Part shown: piece after piece, positions 1-12,846 of the stretch
Position numbering within the stretch: the stretch's first letter is position 1
Layout of the letters: each line of letters opens with the position of its first letter
From: Pelomyxa schiedti
Taxonomy: Eukaryota; Evosea; Pelobiontida; Pelomyxidae
DNA: 64,000 bases
NCBI GenBank assembly: GCA_020536535.1
Contig: JAHLWZ010000693.1
Location: 62,001-126,000, forward strand
Direction: 5' to 3'
Made by a program: the position numbers and the translations under genes
Notes under the pieces: model-generated
The model's database searches: none
Told to the model about the DNA's origin: nothing
What the model saw: only the letters and a program-made list of their open reading frames with translations

Positions 1-73
1 CGCACCAGAACTCGCAAGACCTCTCATAAATGAGTGCCTCCGTAACCTTGACGGCACAGACCTCAGTTCCTAG
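1..73 (+). CDS. 3' end of an unidentified plus-strand gene (partial)
   Basis: A short open frame enters from the left edge and ends at a TAG at 71-73. The 23 visible codons read like a real C-terminus, with PLINECLRNLDG followed by TDLSS. The next gene ends on the other strand at 158, so this would be a convergent pair with about 85 bp between stops. No family can be named from so few residues, and a chance open frame cannot be excluded. Confidence 0.3.
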   Translation, partial: APELARPLINECLRNLDGTDLSS

Positions 74-157
74 ACAAATACTACGCACCCAAGCATAGAC
101 CTTCCCAAATACCTAGTAATGTTTGTTTGATTTGAAGTTCTATTTTCTTTCAGTGGA

Positions 158-2044
158 TTAAAAGGCTCTCCAGACAGCTGGAGCAGCGGCGTTGGACCTT
201 GTTAGTGTCTCTGGCTCGAGAGCTGCATCAGTCAGAGTCTTGTTCATCATCAGAACCTTGCCACCAACTATGGTGGTATCCACGTCTGAAGAACTCATTC
301 CAAATTGCATGTGCCATGGCATGTTGCCCATTGTCATTGGTGTGGGTGGGTGATAATCGACAAGGATGATGTCAGCAAAGGCCCCTAACGAAGAAACGTT
401 TGATTGGGATTCAGGGGCGAAACAAAAGCAAACCTGGCTTCAGCACTCCAACAGGTTTTGAGAAAAACTTGGAAGCAATCTTGGAGTTGTTCTCCATCAG
501 CAACTGGAAGGTTTCTTGTCCTGCAACGCGTGGATCCCGAGTGTTGAACTTGTGAATGAGATAATTGGTCTTGTACTCCTGAAGCATGTCGTAAGTCATA
601 CCGTCGGTTCCCAGGCCGACAAGAATCCCTGTTTTGTGTCAGAATCCCCCGCATCCATCGACAGAGAGAATACCTTTCCCCATCATCTTGAGAATGTTGG
701 GTATTCCAACAGCATTATTCATGTTTGATTCAGGGTTTGTTACTAGCGTGGTACTTGTAGCCTTGAGTATATCCATCTCATCTTCATCCAAGAAGACTCC
801 ATGTCCAACAATGGTATTTGCCCCAAGAATTCCTGCATCCCGCAGTCTGCAGAAAAAGACATTTAGTTTAATGGAGTAACTTGTCAGCCAAATTATTGAA
901 TACCTGTGCACTACCCTTTTACCGTGGGTAGCAACGCACTGGTCCTCGTCATGCTGGCCCTCAGCAACGTGTACGTGAAACCCCACTGTTGAAGCGTGTG
1001 TGCTCTTAAGAGCTTCAACGCAAGAGGCTAGTGTCTTGTCAGAAACGGTAAACGACGCATGTATTCCAAATGAGGCAGCTGCAAAAAGGTGTGATAAGGG
1101 AAATTAATTCAGTCACTGAATCTAGTTACCTAGAAGCGGGTGAGGGTTTGTAAGACAACGGGTGATGAATCTGGCATTCTCTGCAATCCCCTTGGCTGCC
1201 CCTTCGTCACCATTCCTGTCAGTAACTTCATAGCAAAGACTTGAACGAACACCTTAGAAAAGTTACTGCTGATAACCTGTAACAAAGATGTACCAGATCT
1301 CAGAGCTGCATTAGCAATGAAGTCCAAGGAGTTTTCAATACAATTGGGGCTTGCGTGATGGTCCATGATGCAGGTGGTCCCTGTTTTCCCCCTCAGTAAA
1401 CTGGTGTATCCAAGAAAGAAGGCAAAATCACTTACCTGCCTTTATAGCCGCAATATAAAACACCATTGCACTCAGGTATGTGGACTCGGCGTCAAGTGCT
1501 TTATCAAGCCTCCACCACAATCTTTGTAGAACCTAGGTAGAATTACTTAGTTAATGGGTCAATATCATAATCTAAAGTTGTTGAAATACCTCCAAGAACG
1601 TTGAAGGAGCTTCATCCTTGAGAGCCATTCCCCTGGCATACATTCCATAGAAGTGGCCATGAGCGCATATAAACCCAGGCATGATGAGTTTACCCTTCGC
1701 GTCAATATTTCTGCATGCAGGGTGCCTTGCAACGAGGGCGTCACTGTCACCTGCCAAGCTGGCATTAGTTGTTTTTTTTTTCTCCCCTCTTCTCATTTCA
1801 TTTTGGGTGAATAGGAACCTATTTCGGAGATGGTGTCGCCAACCACGAAAACAGCGCCATGCTGTACAAGTTGGTGTGCCCCATTCTCGAAAGTCCACAC
1901 GAGTCCATTGCTAATGAGAAGTTCACCTGTTGTTGTTTGCGAAGAAATATCTTAGATCCCCCCTACTTTCCCCCCATTTTTATGTTCCAATATTATCAGG
2001 GTGCAACGGTCTCGTGTACCGTCACGTACGCCACATGATGCCAT
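158..2044 (-). CDS. SsnA-like aminohydrolase (metal-dependent amidohydrolase)
   Basis: A multi-exon gene of the amidohydrolase superfamily, closest to SsnA/chlorohydrolase-type proteins that hydrolyse C-N or C-halogen bonds on rings. The N-terminal beta-sandwich strand reads LLISNGLVWTFENGA. It is followed by the metal site IMPGFICAHGHFYG with HxH, then a second histidine pair in FHVHVAEG, a histidine in TIVGHGVFLDE and the metal aspartate in GLGTDGM. The C-terminus returns to the sandwich with ADIILVDYHPPTP and VGGKVLM and ends at a TAA at 158-160. I chose the ATG at 2044 because splicing from a GTACAC donor into the exon starting near 1928 keeps the frame; this first exon is the weakest point. 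Substrate is unknown. A purine- or guanidine-like ring is only a family-based guess. Confidence 0.8.
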
Positions 2045-2149
2045 TTTCTTTTAGTTTTGAAGAAGGTTCTTTCGGGTAAGAACCAAGTTGCCGGAGGCCA
2101 GTCCCCTTAAGTCCCCGAGAGGCAACTTTTTTGGTAGAAAAACATACTA

Positions 2150-3255
2150 TTAACAAAAACCCTGGTTGGCAAAGAGGATGTGGGCTACAGGGCTTTGATG
2201 TTTCTTCTTGTAGCGTTGTCTGTGATTCACAAACCATGTGTTTACCTTTGGAACAGTGAGGATTTGATAAATGGATAGAGGTGTTACGCAACTTGTTTGG
2301 GGTCAACTTTTAGCTCATTTGCCAATTTTACCTTCTTTGCGGTTGTTGGATATGGGTCTATTGGGAGCATTTAAGAAACGTGTCTTATGAGCAAGCGGAG
2401 TCAAACCTTGGACATGTTTCATGAACCACGCTGTTAGCCGCTGCCTCTGTTTAGGTGACAGCATGATACGGACTCTCTTTTTTCCAGCCAGAGGCTCCTG
2501 AGCCTCAGCTTCCGACCCGGAACTACTGTCCACTTCCACAGGATTGGCTTCTGAACTTCGTTCCCAGAGATCCAGCGCCTGGTGCTCTATTGTTGTGGTT
2601 TCATCAGGGAATTCCCACTCCGGCCGGATCTCGCTGTGCGGGAAGGCTGCGGAAGTGCCTGTAATTACCCTCTTGATTGCAGCTGAATATCTTTGCTGAA
2701 CAATTTCGAGAGTTCTGTCAGCATGACCATCCACAATATGCCTATTATTACTATGATTAGCATTTGTGCCGCTACTGACAAACGATGCATAGTTTTGTGT
2801 TTTCTAATTTCGTATCTTGGTTCAATCTCGTGTTAAATTACTGTTAAAAAATCACGATGTACATACCAAAGATCAGAGCTCACTTTGGACTTTGCCATTG
2901 CCCAAACCTCGGCATGCAATTGGTTGTATCTTTCCCAATTGGCACTGAGTCCGGCCAATTTCGCTCTCTGAAATGCAGTCAACTGTCTGCTCTCCAAATC
3001 AAACTTAGGAGGGTTTCCGGTAGCAGTTGTTGATGTCGCCGATGTCGCCGTAGTCGCTGGGGCGCTGGACTCGACGTCGCTTGGGGAGCGAACCGGAACG
3101 GCGGGAATCTCGGAGGCTGGGACTGTTGCGGTGCTGTCGGAATGGAGGATCGGCTGGGTGATTATGGGAGGAGATGGTGGCGAGGTTTTGTTGAAAATGA
3201 GTGAAGAATCGGGCGTGACACTATCGCCCTGCGTGAAATGTGGCTGTTGATGCAT
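2150..3255 (-). CDS. TALE-class homeodomain protein
   Basis: A sequence-specific transcription factor by family. The C-terminal third is a homeodomain split by two short introns. Helix 1 contains LSPKQRQRLTAWFMKHVQ, followed by the DPYPT insertion that marks the three-residue-extended TALE/KN class. Then comes the KLANELKVDPKQV stretch, and the recognition helix reads WFVNHRQRYKKK. The N-terminal part is a Pro/Ser/Thr/Ala-rich, probably disordered segment, then a helical region (FDLESRQLTAFQRAKLAGL) before the first intron. The protein stops about 20 residues after the homeodomain. The start MHQQPHFTQG was chosen because the longer in-frame extension upstream looks like leader sequence. No PBC, MEIS or KNOX domain was recognised in the N-terminal part. 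Confidence 0.88.
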
Positions 3256-3550
3256 CGTTTGTCTCGTTTTCTTGATGCGTTGGTCTACGCTCTTGCTTTT
3301 TTGTTTGTTGTATTTTTGGCGAGATATTTCGTTCCCACTTATTTTTCCTTCTGCCCTTGATATCAAGAGACTATTTACAGGTGCAAACAAAAGAAACTTC
3401 AACTCATTTATACAAACTGTGGCGAAATCTCCGCCTAAGTTGGGGTATTGGCACTACTGTTAGAGTGCCATACCTCAACCAAGAGACTGTACAAACACAA
3501 CAAATTGATGACCTGAGGAGCAGATCCGGCTTGGATCCACATAGTTTCGT

Positions 3551-6500
3551 TCAGGTCTTTGTTGTCCATGTTGGGGGAGGTCCTTCGTGTGTGTCCCAAA
3601 ATTGCAATGTGCTGTGCATGTTTGCCCGGAGCATTTGAGCCAGATCGGGGTTGATAAGACAGCAGATAGACTCTAGAAGTGGCTGCAGTACAAATTTGAT
3701 GAATGTTTTTTGCCCCTTGGCAGTCCGGGGGGCATGTCTGTCCATAAAAGGTGATTTAGTGAGACCCAATCTTTCTTCCTCGTCGCCTTGAAGAAAGAAT
3801 TCCTACGTAGTTGTGTGTGATTTTTCTTAATAGAAACACTGTATGATATAGCCAATTAAGTTTTCAGAAGGGATGTGTAACCTCGGTAATGAGAAATGCC
3901 CATCGTTGCATTGTATCAAGAGGCCGAAGCGGGTTGCATATATCGGCCAGTTTTAGTATCAACTGTGACACAAGTCTCAAATCACCTAAAATTGAGTTTT
4001 TAGGAAAATTCATCATAAAAGAAACTAACCCTTTTGTGTGAAATCCCAGGACTGTGAAGTGGATTTGGCACTGAAAACGCTAAGTAGCTCCACATGCCGA
4101 GCCATACTCAAATGAATTTAGAAGGGAAAAAAGGGAATAAACTGAATTACTCTGTTGCCAAAATGAGACTTGTAACCAATTCATGAAACTCAAGGAACTG
4201 CTCCTGTGGAAAATCAACCCTCACTTTCGGGATGAAAAAGAACCTTGGTCATAAAGGAAAGCCAATTAAAATCACCATTGATTGTCATATGAATTGCTTC
4301 GTGAATATGCATGTTTTCCAAAACCTCAAGAAAGTAAGAAAATGGTTCCACGATGTGATAAGACGGAATTTACTGATATGCCATTGTAAGTCATGGCTAC
4401 TGGATCCAAAATTTTGTACAGGAAATTGTTATTTACACCTGAGATTTCAGTAAGTAACAGTATCGTAATGGAAAGTGGACAAAAGAGGGAATACCAGGGT
4501 GCTGATAGTCGTGGATTAGGGCAGAAAAGAAAAGTGCAAGAATATAAAAGTGCGGCAGTGAATCCGTCATATTAGCAACGAGTACGTTTGCAGCCTGCAA
4601 GGTATCTGCCGCGTGAATGGCATTATGAAAACTATGTTAGAGTGAGAGCAGCATAGAATACAAATAAACCACACGGATTTGCAAGATATCTAGGAAAAAT
4701 GTTGGTAAACACAGTGCACAAATTTAGTATGACTGAGAACTTACCCCTTAGTTGTTTCTAGGAGCCATTTTGAAAAGTGTTCTTCATTAATTCTATACCT
4801 TTCTAACAAACCATGTTGCTTAAAAATAGCAGTTCCGACAGCGGGAAGAATTGGGCCTCCTGGATTGTTTAGTTCCAGACTGCCTTAAAAAATTAATACA
4901 ACCTGCCCGATGAGTAAAAATAGAGAATGCCCAGTTATCGAAAATACTTTCCTCTTCACACATTCTCTGACACATACTTTTGGATGGAAGTTGGGAATGG
5001 AAAAGGGAAAAAACCCACAAGAAAAACGGTAAAACCTGTCACTTGCGCCAGAAGACATTATGCCAGAGCACTCATCACGTAAACCAGCAAGCTGTTCCAT
5101 TATGAATGCATCAACATCAGCATCGGGGGCTTCAAAGAGTTACACATATAGATCATAACCATGAACTTCTACCTCCAAAACCACGCTTTCTCTGAGTAAT
5201 GTATGTCATACGGTGCAGGTTATCAGATGCAATCAGTCGTATGATATTGTCTAAGACAAGTGAATCTTCTTTTGTCAACTCTTTTTGGAAATGATCATTT
5301 CGTGAGAAGAGAGCAGTCAGGTTGGTACTTTTTTTATTTCTGATGGCACCAAGCTCTTGAATAGCTTGTTCAGCAGGAGTACTCAAAGGCTGCATCTTAT
5401 TTAATGGTTCTGATAAAACCCTAATCTGAGAGAATCAACGTAAAAGACTTGGTGGTGAGCAAATACCCTTTGGTTAAGATATCGAACAATAGCCAAAAAG
5501 CCTGTTGATAAAATCAAAAGTACAACTATTAACGATATAGCAATTATCACTCCAATTTGTCTTGTTGAGCTATCTAGATGCAAATGAGGGAGTTGTAGAG
5601 ATTTGGTGAAGAAACCCTTTGTTATTGACACAGGGATTACCACTTTTGTGTAGTAACAAAAGGCAGATACAGTAACAGCATCATGTACTTCGAAAGTCAG
5701 CTCGGAAGAAAAAGGAAGCGGTCCCTCATATTTACATCCAATACTATAAAGAGTTGAGGAGCTAATCGTCACTTCCGTTGTATTCGTGATATTGCCTATG
5801 GAGAATGTGGGAATTAACAAGTGAGGAAGTTACAAAAAGACCTACATGCAAGTTGTGCTGAAATTTGGGCATTGTGTATGAAAATCGGAACCACACCAGT
5901 GTTACTCACTGTGAGATCAAAAACTGTACTTTTAGACTGGACAGATAGCACAATAGACTCTGGCGAAACAGTAACTCTCACAGCTAAGAAACGTTATTTC
6001 GCAAGCACGCGCGACCTATTTACCAGAAAGTACATTGACAGCTGGGCTGGCAACAGAAAGAATCCATGGTAACCCCGGCAAAGGGCTATACGTAAAAATC
6101 CATGAATTCCCAAGATACGTGTTGAAGTAAACAAATCCATTGCCTTTGGTGAAGACTGATAGAAACTGCAGTAGCTTGGTAAATTTCCACATGACAACTG
6201 TTTGAAAACCTCTGAGAAGTCACCAAGAACTGAATTGTTCAGACAAGGTGGAATAGCACTTATAAAGGTGAAATCCTTTCCAAAAAGTGTTATTCCACCA
6301 GAACCTGAGGTAGATACAACACAGCCTGATGGAGAAACAATCATGCCAAAACCTTATTATAATCAGAATAGAACCACAAATAAAACATAGTGCCGGCCTT
6401 CTGGTGTAACCACCAGCTCTGAAAAAAGATAAGTGGTTGCTTGTGTTGAAATTCCAGCAAGAAGAGCACCAATATAGACATCCCTTTTATCAAAGAGCGG

Positions 6501-7624
6501 GTGTAAAACGGAAATGATGGTCTCTATGAGAAGAAACTGGATTTGATTTTCTTGAAGATGTGTATGGAGCATACGAATTCCTGAGAAGTATGGATTGGCC
6601 CACACAGAAATTCTACTTGGGTTTTTGGTTGGACTAACCAAACCAATATTGGGAACTTGAAGATTTGGACCAGAAAGTATATTGAGCAGGGTGCCTGAGG
6701 AACGGAATGTATCCCAAGGACACATTATTCCACTATTTCCTGTCACAAAAGGGATATATTTACAACTGAGCTCACACGCGGAGTTCATCAGTCACAAGCA
6801 TCCAGAATCTAGTCAAATTTCCATCTAAAATGTCATAGTGTGGCGCAAGAAGGCTGATGAAGTCGCCGAGCCCTATTGTCTTGGCCATCCTGCAAAACTT
6901 ATCACATGGAATGCCAAGAGACTCTGAGAACAACATCAGTAATTGGGAAAACAACCTATCAACCATTGAAGTGGTCAAAGTTCCAGTTTCTCCAGTGTGG
7001 GTCACACTCACATGATGTTGAAAAATTGACTAGCTCAGGTAAAACCGCAGATGAGCGAACATACACCTAAAGTTTTCTTTTGGCATAACGACCATTTTAT
7101 AAACAAACAAATAAATAAATCCTTTAGCATGATTCCCAGTTGAAAAAGGAAGAAAAACCTCACCTCAACGGTCCTGTTTGGGTCAGGATCATAACCAGCA
7201 CCAGCACAGGCAGTAGAGGTGGAAATAGAAATTCTATCGAAACCACTGGCGAATCTGTCTATGTCACATTCATCAGCCGTAGAGTCGATCGTGTGCAGAT
7301 AGTAAGCCAACGTCTCCAGTCTCTCCACATTCAATTCAGTGTCTCCCACAACAAAGAAAAAAAAAAAGATTTTGGTGGCAGATAGAGAACCGTTCGAGCA
7401 AGAAAAATGCGAAATGCGATTGTGGGAGGAGTTCCACGCCATACCGTTTGAATAGTAACGAAATTTGGAGCTATTGATGCCACAGTGGTCTCAGTTAGTG
7501 ACAACAGCCCATCGATGGTGCACACTGCCCACAACTGGGAACTGCTGCCACCGCCTCGACAACTACTGCAGCTCAGGCACAACACAAATGCCCCCACCCA
7601 CCAAGCCACGCGAGGACATTGCAT
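3551..7624 (-). CDS. receptor-type 3',5'-cyclic nucleotide phosphodiesterase
   Basis: Class I phosphodiesterase that should hydrolyse cAMP or cGMP on the cytosolic side of a membrane. The start MQCPRVAWW opens a signal peptide (WWVGAFVLCLSCSSC). A long extracellular region follows, with WANPYFSGIRM and VYIGALLAGISTQATTYLF, which resembles a dCache-type ligand sensor (inferred). A single membrane helix reads IGVIIAISLIVVLLILSTGF. The catalytic domain has HNAIHAADTLQAANVL, LIHDYQHPGVNNNF, a VLENMHIHEAI stretch, ATE-MARHVELL, LKLADICNPLRP and EFFLQGDEEERLGL/DRH near the C-terminus, the expected order of metal and nucleotide-site motifs. It ends at a TGA at 3551-3553. The gene has about a dozen introns. 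The SIB-like gene lies just upstream on the same strand. Nucleotide preference cannot be read from the sequence. Confidence 0.85.
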
Positions 7625-7776
7625 CGTAATTAAATTCAAGTGTTTGTGGGTAACTCCGAAAAGTGTTCGCCTCTTGCGGGAAGTTTGCTCCAGCAAAGTT
7701 GGGAATGGTGCGGCCGAAAAAAAAGTTGGGAAAAAAACATCCGTTTAATGTTATAACCTCAAAAACAAAAGGGGCA

Positions 7777-10700
7777 CTACTCGGTGGGGTTGGTGAAGTT
7801 GGGGTTGTCAGTAAAGGCGCTTTTGCCTTCGTAGACAGGGTTGGAGGTGACAGAGGAGGATGAACCGTCGAGAAGTGTGTTGGGAATGTACCAGTTGGCT
7901 CCATAGCGGATGTGCTGTGGGATTCAAGTTAGTTGTGGTGTGAATCTGTTGAAAAGAAGAAATTGTTAACCTTGTAAATGAAGAACCCAGCAACAGCGCA
8001 ACCAACTGCGGCGAGGGTGAGCCCAATAACAACGCCAGTTACAGCGAGAGATGTTGTCTTTGCCTTTTTGTTGCAGTCGTCCTTCTTCTTGGTCTTGCCT
8101 CCACAATTTCCACATACATCATTGGTTTGGTTTCCATACTTCTTCCCGGCACAATCGTAGCAGGAGGAATTTCCAGCACACACGCCACAGTCGTCGTATT
8201 GCTTTGGGGGCACCTTTGGATCAGAAACCCCTTTTTGCTGTGTTAAAGCGGAGAACGCAAAGAGATTGTCTACCATCGCAGCCGGTGCAAGTAGAACCAT
8301 CTCCGTTACAAACTCCACATACATCCTCTACTTGTCCACTCCATTGGACCGCGTCACAACCAATACATTCTAGACCAGTGCCATTGCAAATTCCGCACTG
8401 ATCGTAAATCAGCCCAGACCAGGCAACGCCATCGCAACCAAGGCAGACATTGGCACCACCACAAACCCCACACCTGCAAATCAATTTAGTAAAGAAATAA
8501 TGGTTCGAGAGGAAAGCTCACAAGTCGTCCTTCTTGCCAGAGTAGGGTGCATTATCGCAGCCGAAGCAAACATTGGTAGCATTGGGATTGCAGTCACCAC
8601 ATAAATCGTATTGCAGGTTTCCAACAGGTGAACCATCACAACCAATGCACAGGTTGGCACCACCACAGACTCCGCAAAGGTCCACTTTCTGAAGACTGTG
8701 AAAAAAAATAATATTGTAGCTATTGCCCGTACTGTTCCTGAATACGGCACTTTGTCACAGCCAAGGCAGGCATCTGTTCCGCCACACACGCCACATTGAT
8801 CATAAGGTTTGTAGTCCGGTAGCCCATCGCACCCAATACAAATGTCTGAACCGCCACAGTCTCCACACTGATCCAGTTCTTTCCCAGACCACGGTATACC
8901 ATCGCAGCCCACGCAGTCATTTGTTCCACCACATTTGCCACACTGGGTTTCAGTTAGAAGAGTCTAGGAAGGAAAAGTATCAACATAGTCATAGAAAACT
9001 CCACTGAAACAAACGCCATCACAGCCATACGCGCGGTCATCGCCGCCACAGACGTGGCAGTCATCCCAAACTATAAAATGGTTAAAAAACAACAGTGTGG
9101 GAATAGCCAACCGACCTTTAGTGCTCCATGGTACATTATCGCACACGCCAAGGCATGTATTGTTTCCATCACAAACACCACACTAAGAGAATGAGTATAT
9201 TATTTACTACTGGGAACACACCTTATCATAACGTGCCCCAGAGAAAGGGACATTATCGCAACCAAGACAAGTACTGCAAGGAGGTGAGAAAGTTAAGGAA
9301 CAATCAGTTACTTACGAGCCGTTTCCACCACAGACGTTGCAAACATCCAGAGTCTTTGTATCCCACTTAGTTCCGGCACAGTCATAGCACTCATTATTGC
9401 CACCACAGACACCACACAAATCGTAGCGGGCACCGCTGTAGGGTTCTCCATCACATCCAAGACATTCGTTTGAGCCACCACAAATATGGCACAAGTCGTA
9501 CTCAACACCAGAGAAAGGTATCATATCACACCCAGCGCAGGCGGGGTGCTCTGCATCATTTGTACAATCCCCACAGCTGTAAATTTGTTATTCTTTTTTT
9601 TTTTCCCCATTGGGAGGGGAGTACACGTCGTAAAAGTATCCCGAGCGAGGTACATCATCGCAGCCCACACAGGCATCGTGACCACCACAGACATCACATC
9701 TATCGTAAACGATACCCGAAAATGCAATTCCTGCGAAAGAGTGAGTACGTAAAATCAACTCTTAGTTCGCACCGTCGCAGCCCAGGCATTCGGTACCGTT
9801 TCCACCACAGATACCACAGTCATCATAACTCAACCCAGAGAACGTTATGTTATCGCAACCAACACAAGCATTCTGAAAAAGGTTAAAAGGAGATTGGAAA
9901 AACGGGAAACTACCGAGCCATTGCAAACGTGGCAGAGATCAAACTTCAGCCCAGACCAGGCCTCATTATCGCAGCCTACACACCAATCCATTGTAGGAAA
10001 AGATGTGTTAACACAATTGCCACAACTATCATAGAACATATCCCCGAAAGGTACACCGGAGCAATCATTACACGCGCTACTTCCTCCACAAACATCTTCA
10101 TGAGAAGAGGGTAAGTGAGTTTTCGTACTGTATGGGGGTGAGAGTACCGCAGGCGTCCACTTTTTTCTCAGAGTATAAAATACCGTCACAGCCTCGGCAA
10201 GCATCAGTTCCCCCGCATTCGCCACAGTAATCGTAAGCCATGGGTGGAACAGCTAAAACACCATCACAACCAATGCACCTTAACTACAATCAGAGATCAT
10301 AAGAGAAAAGGGTTTACTTTGAAGTTCCTGCACAGACGCCACAAGGATCTTCAACAGCATGGCCCCATCTTACACCAAAGCAGTCTTCACACTCGGTGCC
10401 GTTCCCTCCACATATACCACATTGATCATACTTGTAAAATTAGAAATGATAGTAAACAATGACTGAAACCTCAGTTGGGGGTAATGAATATGCGCCATCA
10501 CAACCTTGGCATGCATTGCTACCACCGCAGACTGAACAGTTGTCCAAGGTCTTATTACCAAAGGGAACCTGCTGGCAGTCCAAGCCTAATTTCAAATGAG
10601 ACTGTTTAAGAACCATAGAAAAGTGTACATGTATTGTTTCCGCCACAGACACCACACAGATCATAGCTTTGGTAAGTGTTAGTAAAATTTGGCGAAGAGA

Positions 10701-12846
10701 AGTTATGTACGTAAGGCCTGATGGGGTGCTATCACAACCAAAACAGGTTCCGTTATCACCACCGCAGACACCACAAGCATCAACAATGGCCGTTCCATTC
10801 GGAGTATTTGTGCAGTCGAGGCAGGTCATTCCGTCACCACCACACTTCCCACACCGATCCCACACCCTACTTTGGTTAGAGGAGAACTTTTCAAAGGAGC
10901 ACAAACGCAATCCCGAAAGGCACCCCCTTGCAGTCCACACAAGCATCAGCTTCGGCAGGTAAGACACAAAAACCGCAATCATCAACAATCTTGTAAGAGT
11001 CCTTAATACCATCACATCCTACACATACTTAGAAATAATAAAGTAGAAGGGGAGACCTACCATAGCATGGGTACACTGCAAGAACTGTAATTGTTGGTTG
11101 GCCCCAGCCCAGCACTCCCAGTGTAATGAGATTATTTACAGTTGGTTGACTACATTGATTAAACCACAAAAAAAAGAAAAAAAAAACTCACGTGGCAGTA
11201 AGCAACCTCACAGTAAATTTATAAGAGGTTTGGGGGAGTACATCGGAGTATTTGGGTGGAGTGATACTTTGAACGAACAGACCAGGGTCACTTACAACTT
11301 GCATCTATTGTTCCAAGGTTACTTAAGAGAAGGACAGTTAAACAAGTACAATCAAATTCTTAGTCAGATAATCAATTCCAGTTAGAATGGCATCCACGAC
11401 ATTCGAGCTGTCGGACGCCAGCAGTACAGTTACACCAAACCTACATAAATCAGAAATAGTAGAAACTATAACAAACAAACCCCCAGTTCTTCACAATGTT
11501 AGAGAATGTAGCGTTCGGCCCAGCCCCACTTACAGCAAACACAGGGAAAACGTTCTTTTTCAAAAGGTGGGACTTGGTTCCGTCTAAAGTTGGGTAATCC
11601 TCACCTAAAGAAATCCTGGGATCAAAAATCAACCAAAATAAGGGCTTGAATCACCTGTTCCTACCCAATGGCATCGATCGACAGGGCCGGTCCCATTCCA
11701 AGTGGTACCCACGGGATAGCACGGCAGATATCGGCATTCACTGTCACAGTCGTAATCGTTTACTGGCATGTAAACATCTTTGCCCCAACAATCCCAGTTG
11801 GAAATTGTATGCCCAAGCTGCGGATCGGCATCAGTAAGAGTAACAATCATCTGGAAAGGAGCAAGTTAAGTCTTAAACCCATCAAGGGAGTGTAACCTTG
11901 AGAGCGTTGGTGCGCCACCCATTACTAGGGCACGTCGCTAGAACGACAGCACTTAAGGAAGCCTCGGGGTCATCTTGGTTACCATACGTTAGAACACCCT
12001 TTTGTCGAGGTCAATGGTGAAAGGGTTTTAAAGAAACAACCATCATGGCCTGCTGTAATTTGTTATAATTCGAGGTTAGGTTCATTTCTGTCCGGTACTC
12101 AAAATTATTGCCGTCGATGTACCCCACAGGGTAAATGGGCTTATCCACAAAAACGGAATAACCAAACATAGCATTGGGTCGAATTTTCGTTACAGAGGCG
12201 AGAAGCCTTGGAATAAGTTTCGTCAAGGTGTCGATATCATCCCTCATACTAGCCGAACTGTCCTACTTTGTGTGACAACGCACCAACGGGATTTTTTTTG
12301 GGGTGGGTACCTGGTTGATCCACAGGTCCAAAGGTTGGGTGGCAGCATTTGGGACAATAACTTCTATTGGTACATCCAGGGCTTGAGTAGCAAGAAGGAA
12401 AACTTCAGTGTTGATTGGATTGATCTTCAGTTTGAGCAAGATGTAAGGAGAGCATCAGTAAAAAACAGAAGTATACCGGAGATCCCTCTGTTCGCCAAAC
12501 AATCTGGCTGTGTTTGTGCTGCCAGATGCCATCACAAGTTCCCACGAGAGGACCAGTACCTTCACAGCGGCAAGATGTTGTAAGGTTTTTTTGCAAATAA
12601 AAGATTATAATCAAAAAAGGGGAAAAATGCAAAATGATAGACGAAAAAGAAAAAGAGAAAAAAAAGTGTAGGTGGTTTACCAGTGGCATTCGCAGCCACA
12701 CAAGAAGTCGTTGGAGCACACCATCCACAACCAGTAATAGCAACGCAAGTGCTACAAATTGTACCCGGAGTGCAATCAGCCGCACCGGATGCAGAGATCC
12801 AAGCAATAGCGACCAGCGCAAACGCAAGAATAACCGTCGACCTCAT
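7777..12846 (-). CDS. SIB/integrin-beta-like adhesion receptor
   Basis: A type I membrane protein resembling the SIB adhesion proteins of Dictyostelium. Order: signal peptide (MRSTVILAFALVAIAWISAS); a PSI-like Cys cluster (CSTCVAITGCGWC); a beta-I/VWA domain whose MIDAS is DSSASM followed directly by RDD as in integrin beta ADMIDAS; MFGYSVFVDKPIYPVGY; a NVFPVFAV strand; then a long stalk of Cys repeats of the type DxCGVCGGxxxCxGCD. The membrane helix is glycine-rich (VIGLTLAAVGCAVAGFF). The cytosolic tail contains SNPVYEGKSAF then DNPNFTNPTE, giving an NPxY motif at 7831-7842, the talin-binding signature of integrin beta and SIB tails. It ends at a TAG at 7777-7779. SIB rather than integrin beta is preferred because the stalk lacks I-EGF modules. 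Many introns cut the stalk. Confidence 0.88.
8166..11040 (-). repeat. CGVCGG-type cysteine repeats encoding the SIB stalk
   Basis: A long run of tandem protein repeats, roughly 25-30 residues each, with the frame D-x-CGVCGG-x(3-5)-C-x-GCD-x(2)-P-x-SG. Clear copies include DQCGVCGGTDACLGCD, DVCGVCNGDGSTCTGCD and DLCGVCGGNNECYDC. Introns fall repeatedly inside or between repeats. The same motif is known from ADAMTS cysteine-rich/spacer segments and protist surface proteins. The copies differ at the DNA level, so this is an old expanded array rather than a recent tandem duplication. Confidence 0.85.

Noticed and set aside
4861-4910. Apparent 19-nt ultra-short intron in the phosphodiesterase gene
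   Set aside because: A 43-nt intron using the next acceptor (CAATCCAG) keeps the same frame and gives a better match to the PDE family, so no exceptional intron size is needed.
7929-11040. Regularly spaced repeats that might suggest a CRISPR-like array
   Set aside because: They are diverged protein-coding Cys repeats with introns, in a eukaryotic gene; there are no identical direct repeats with unique spacers.
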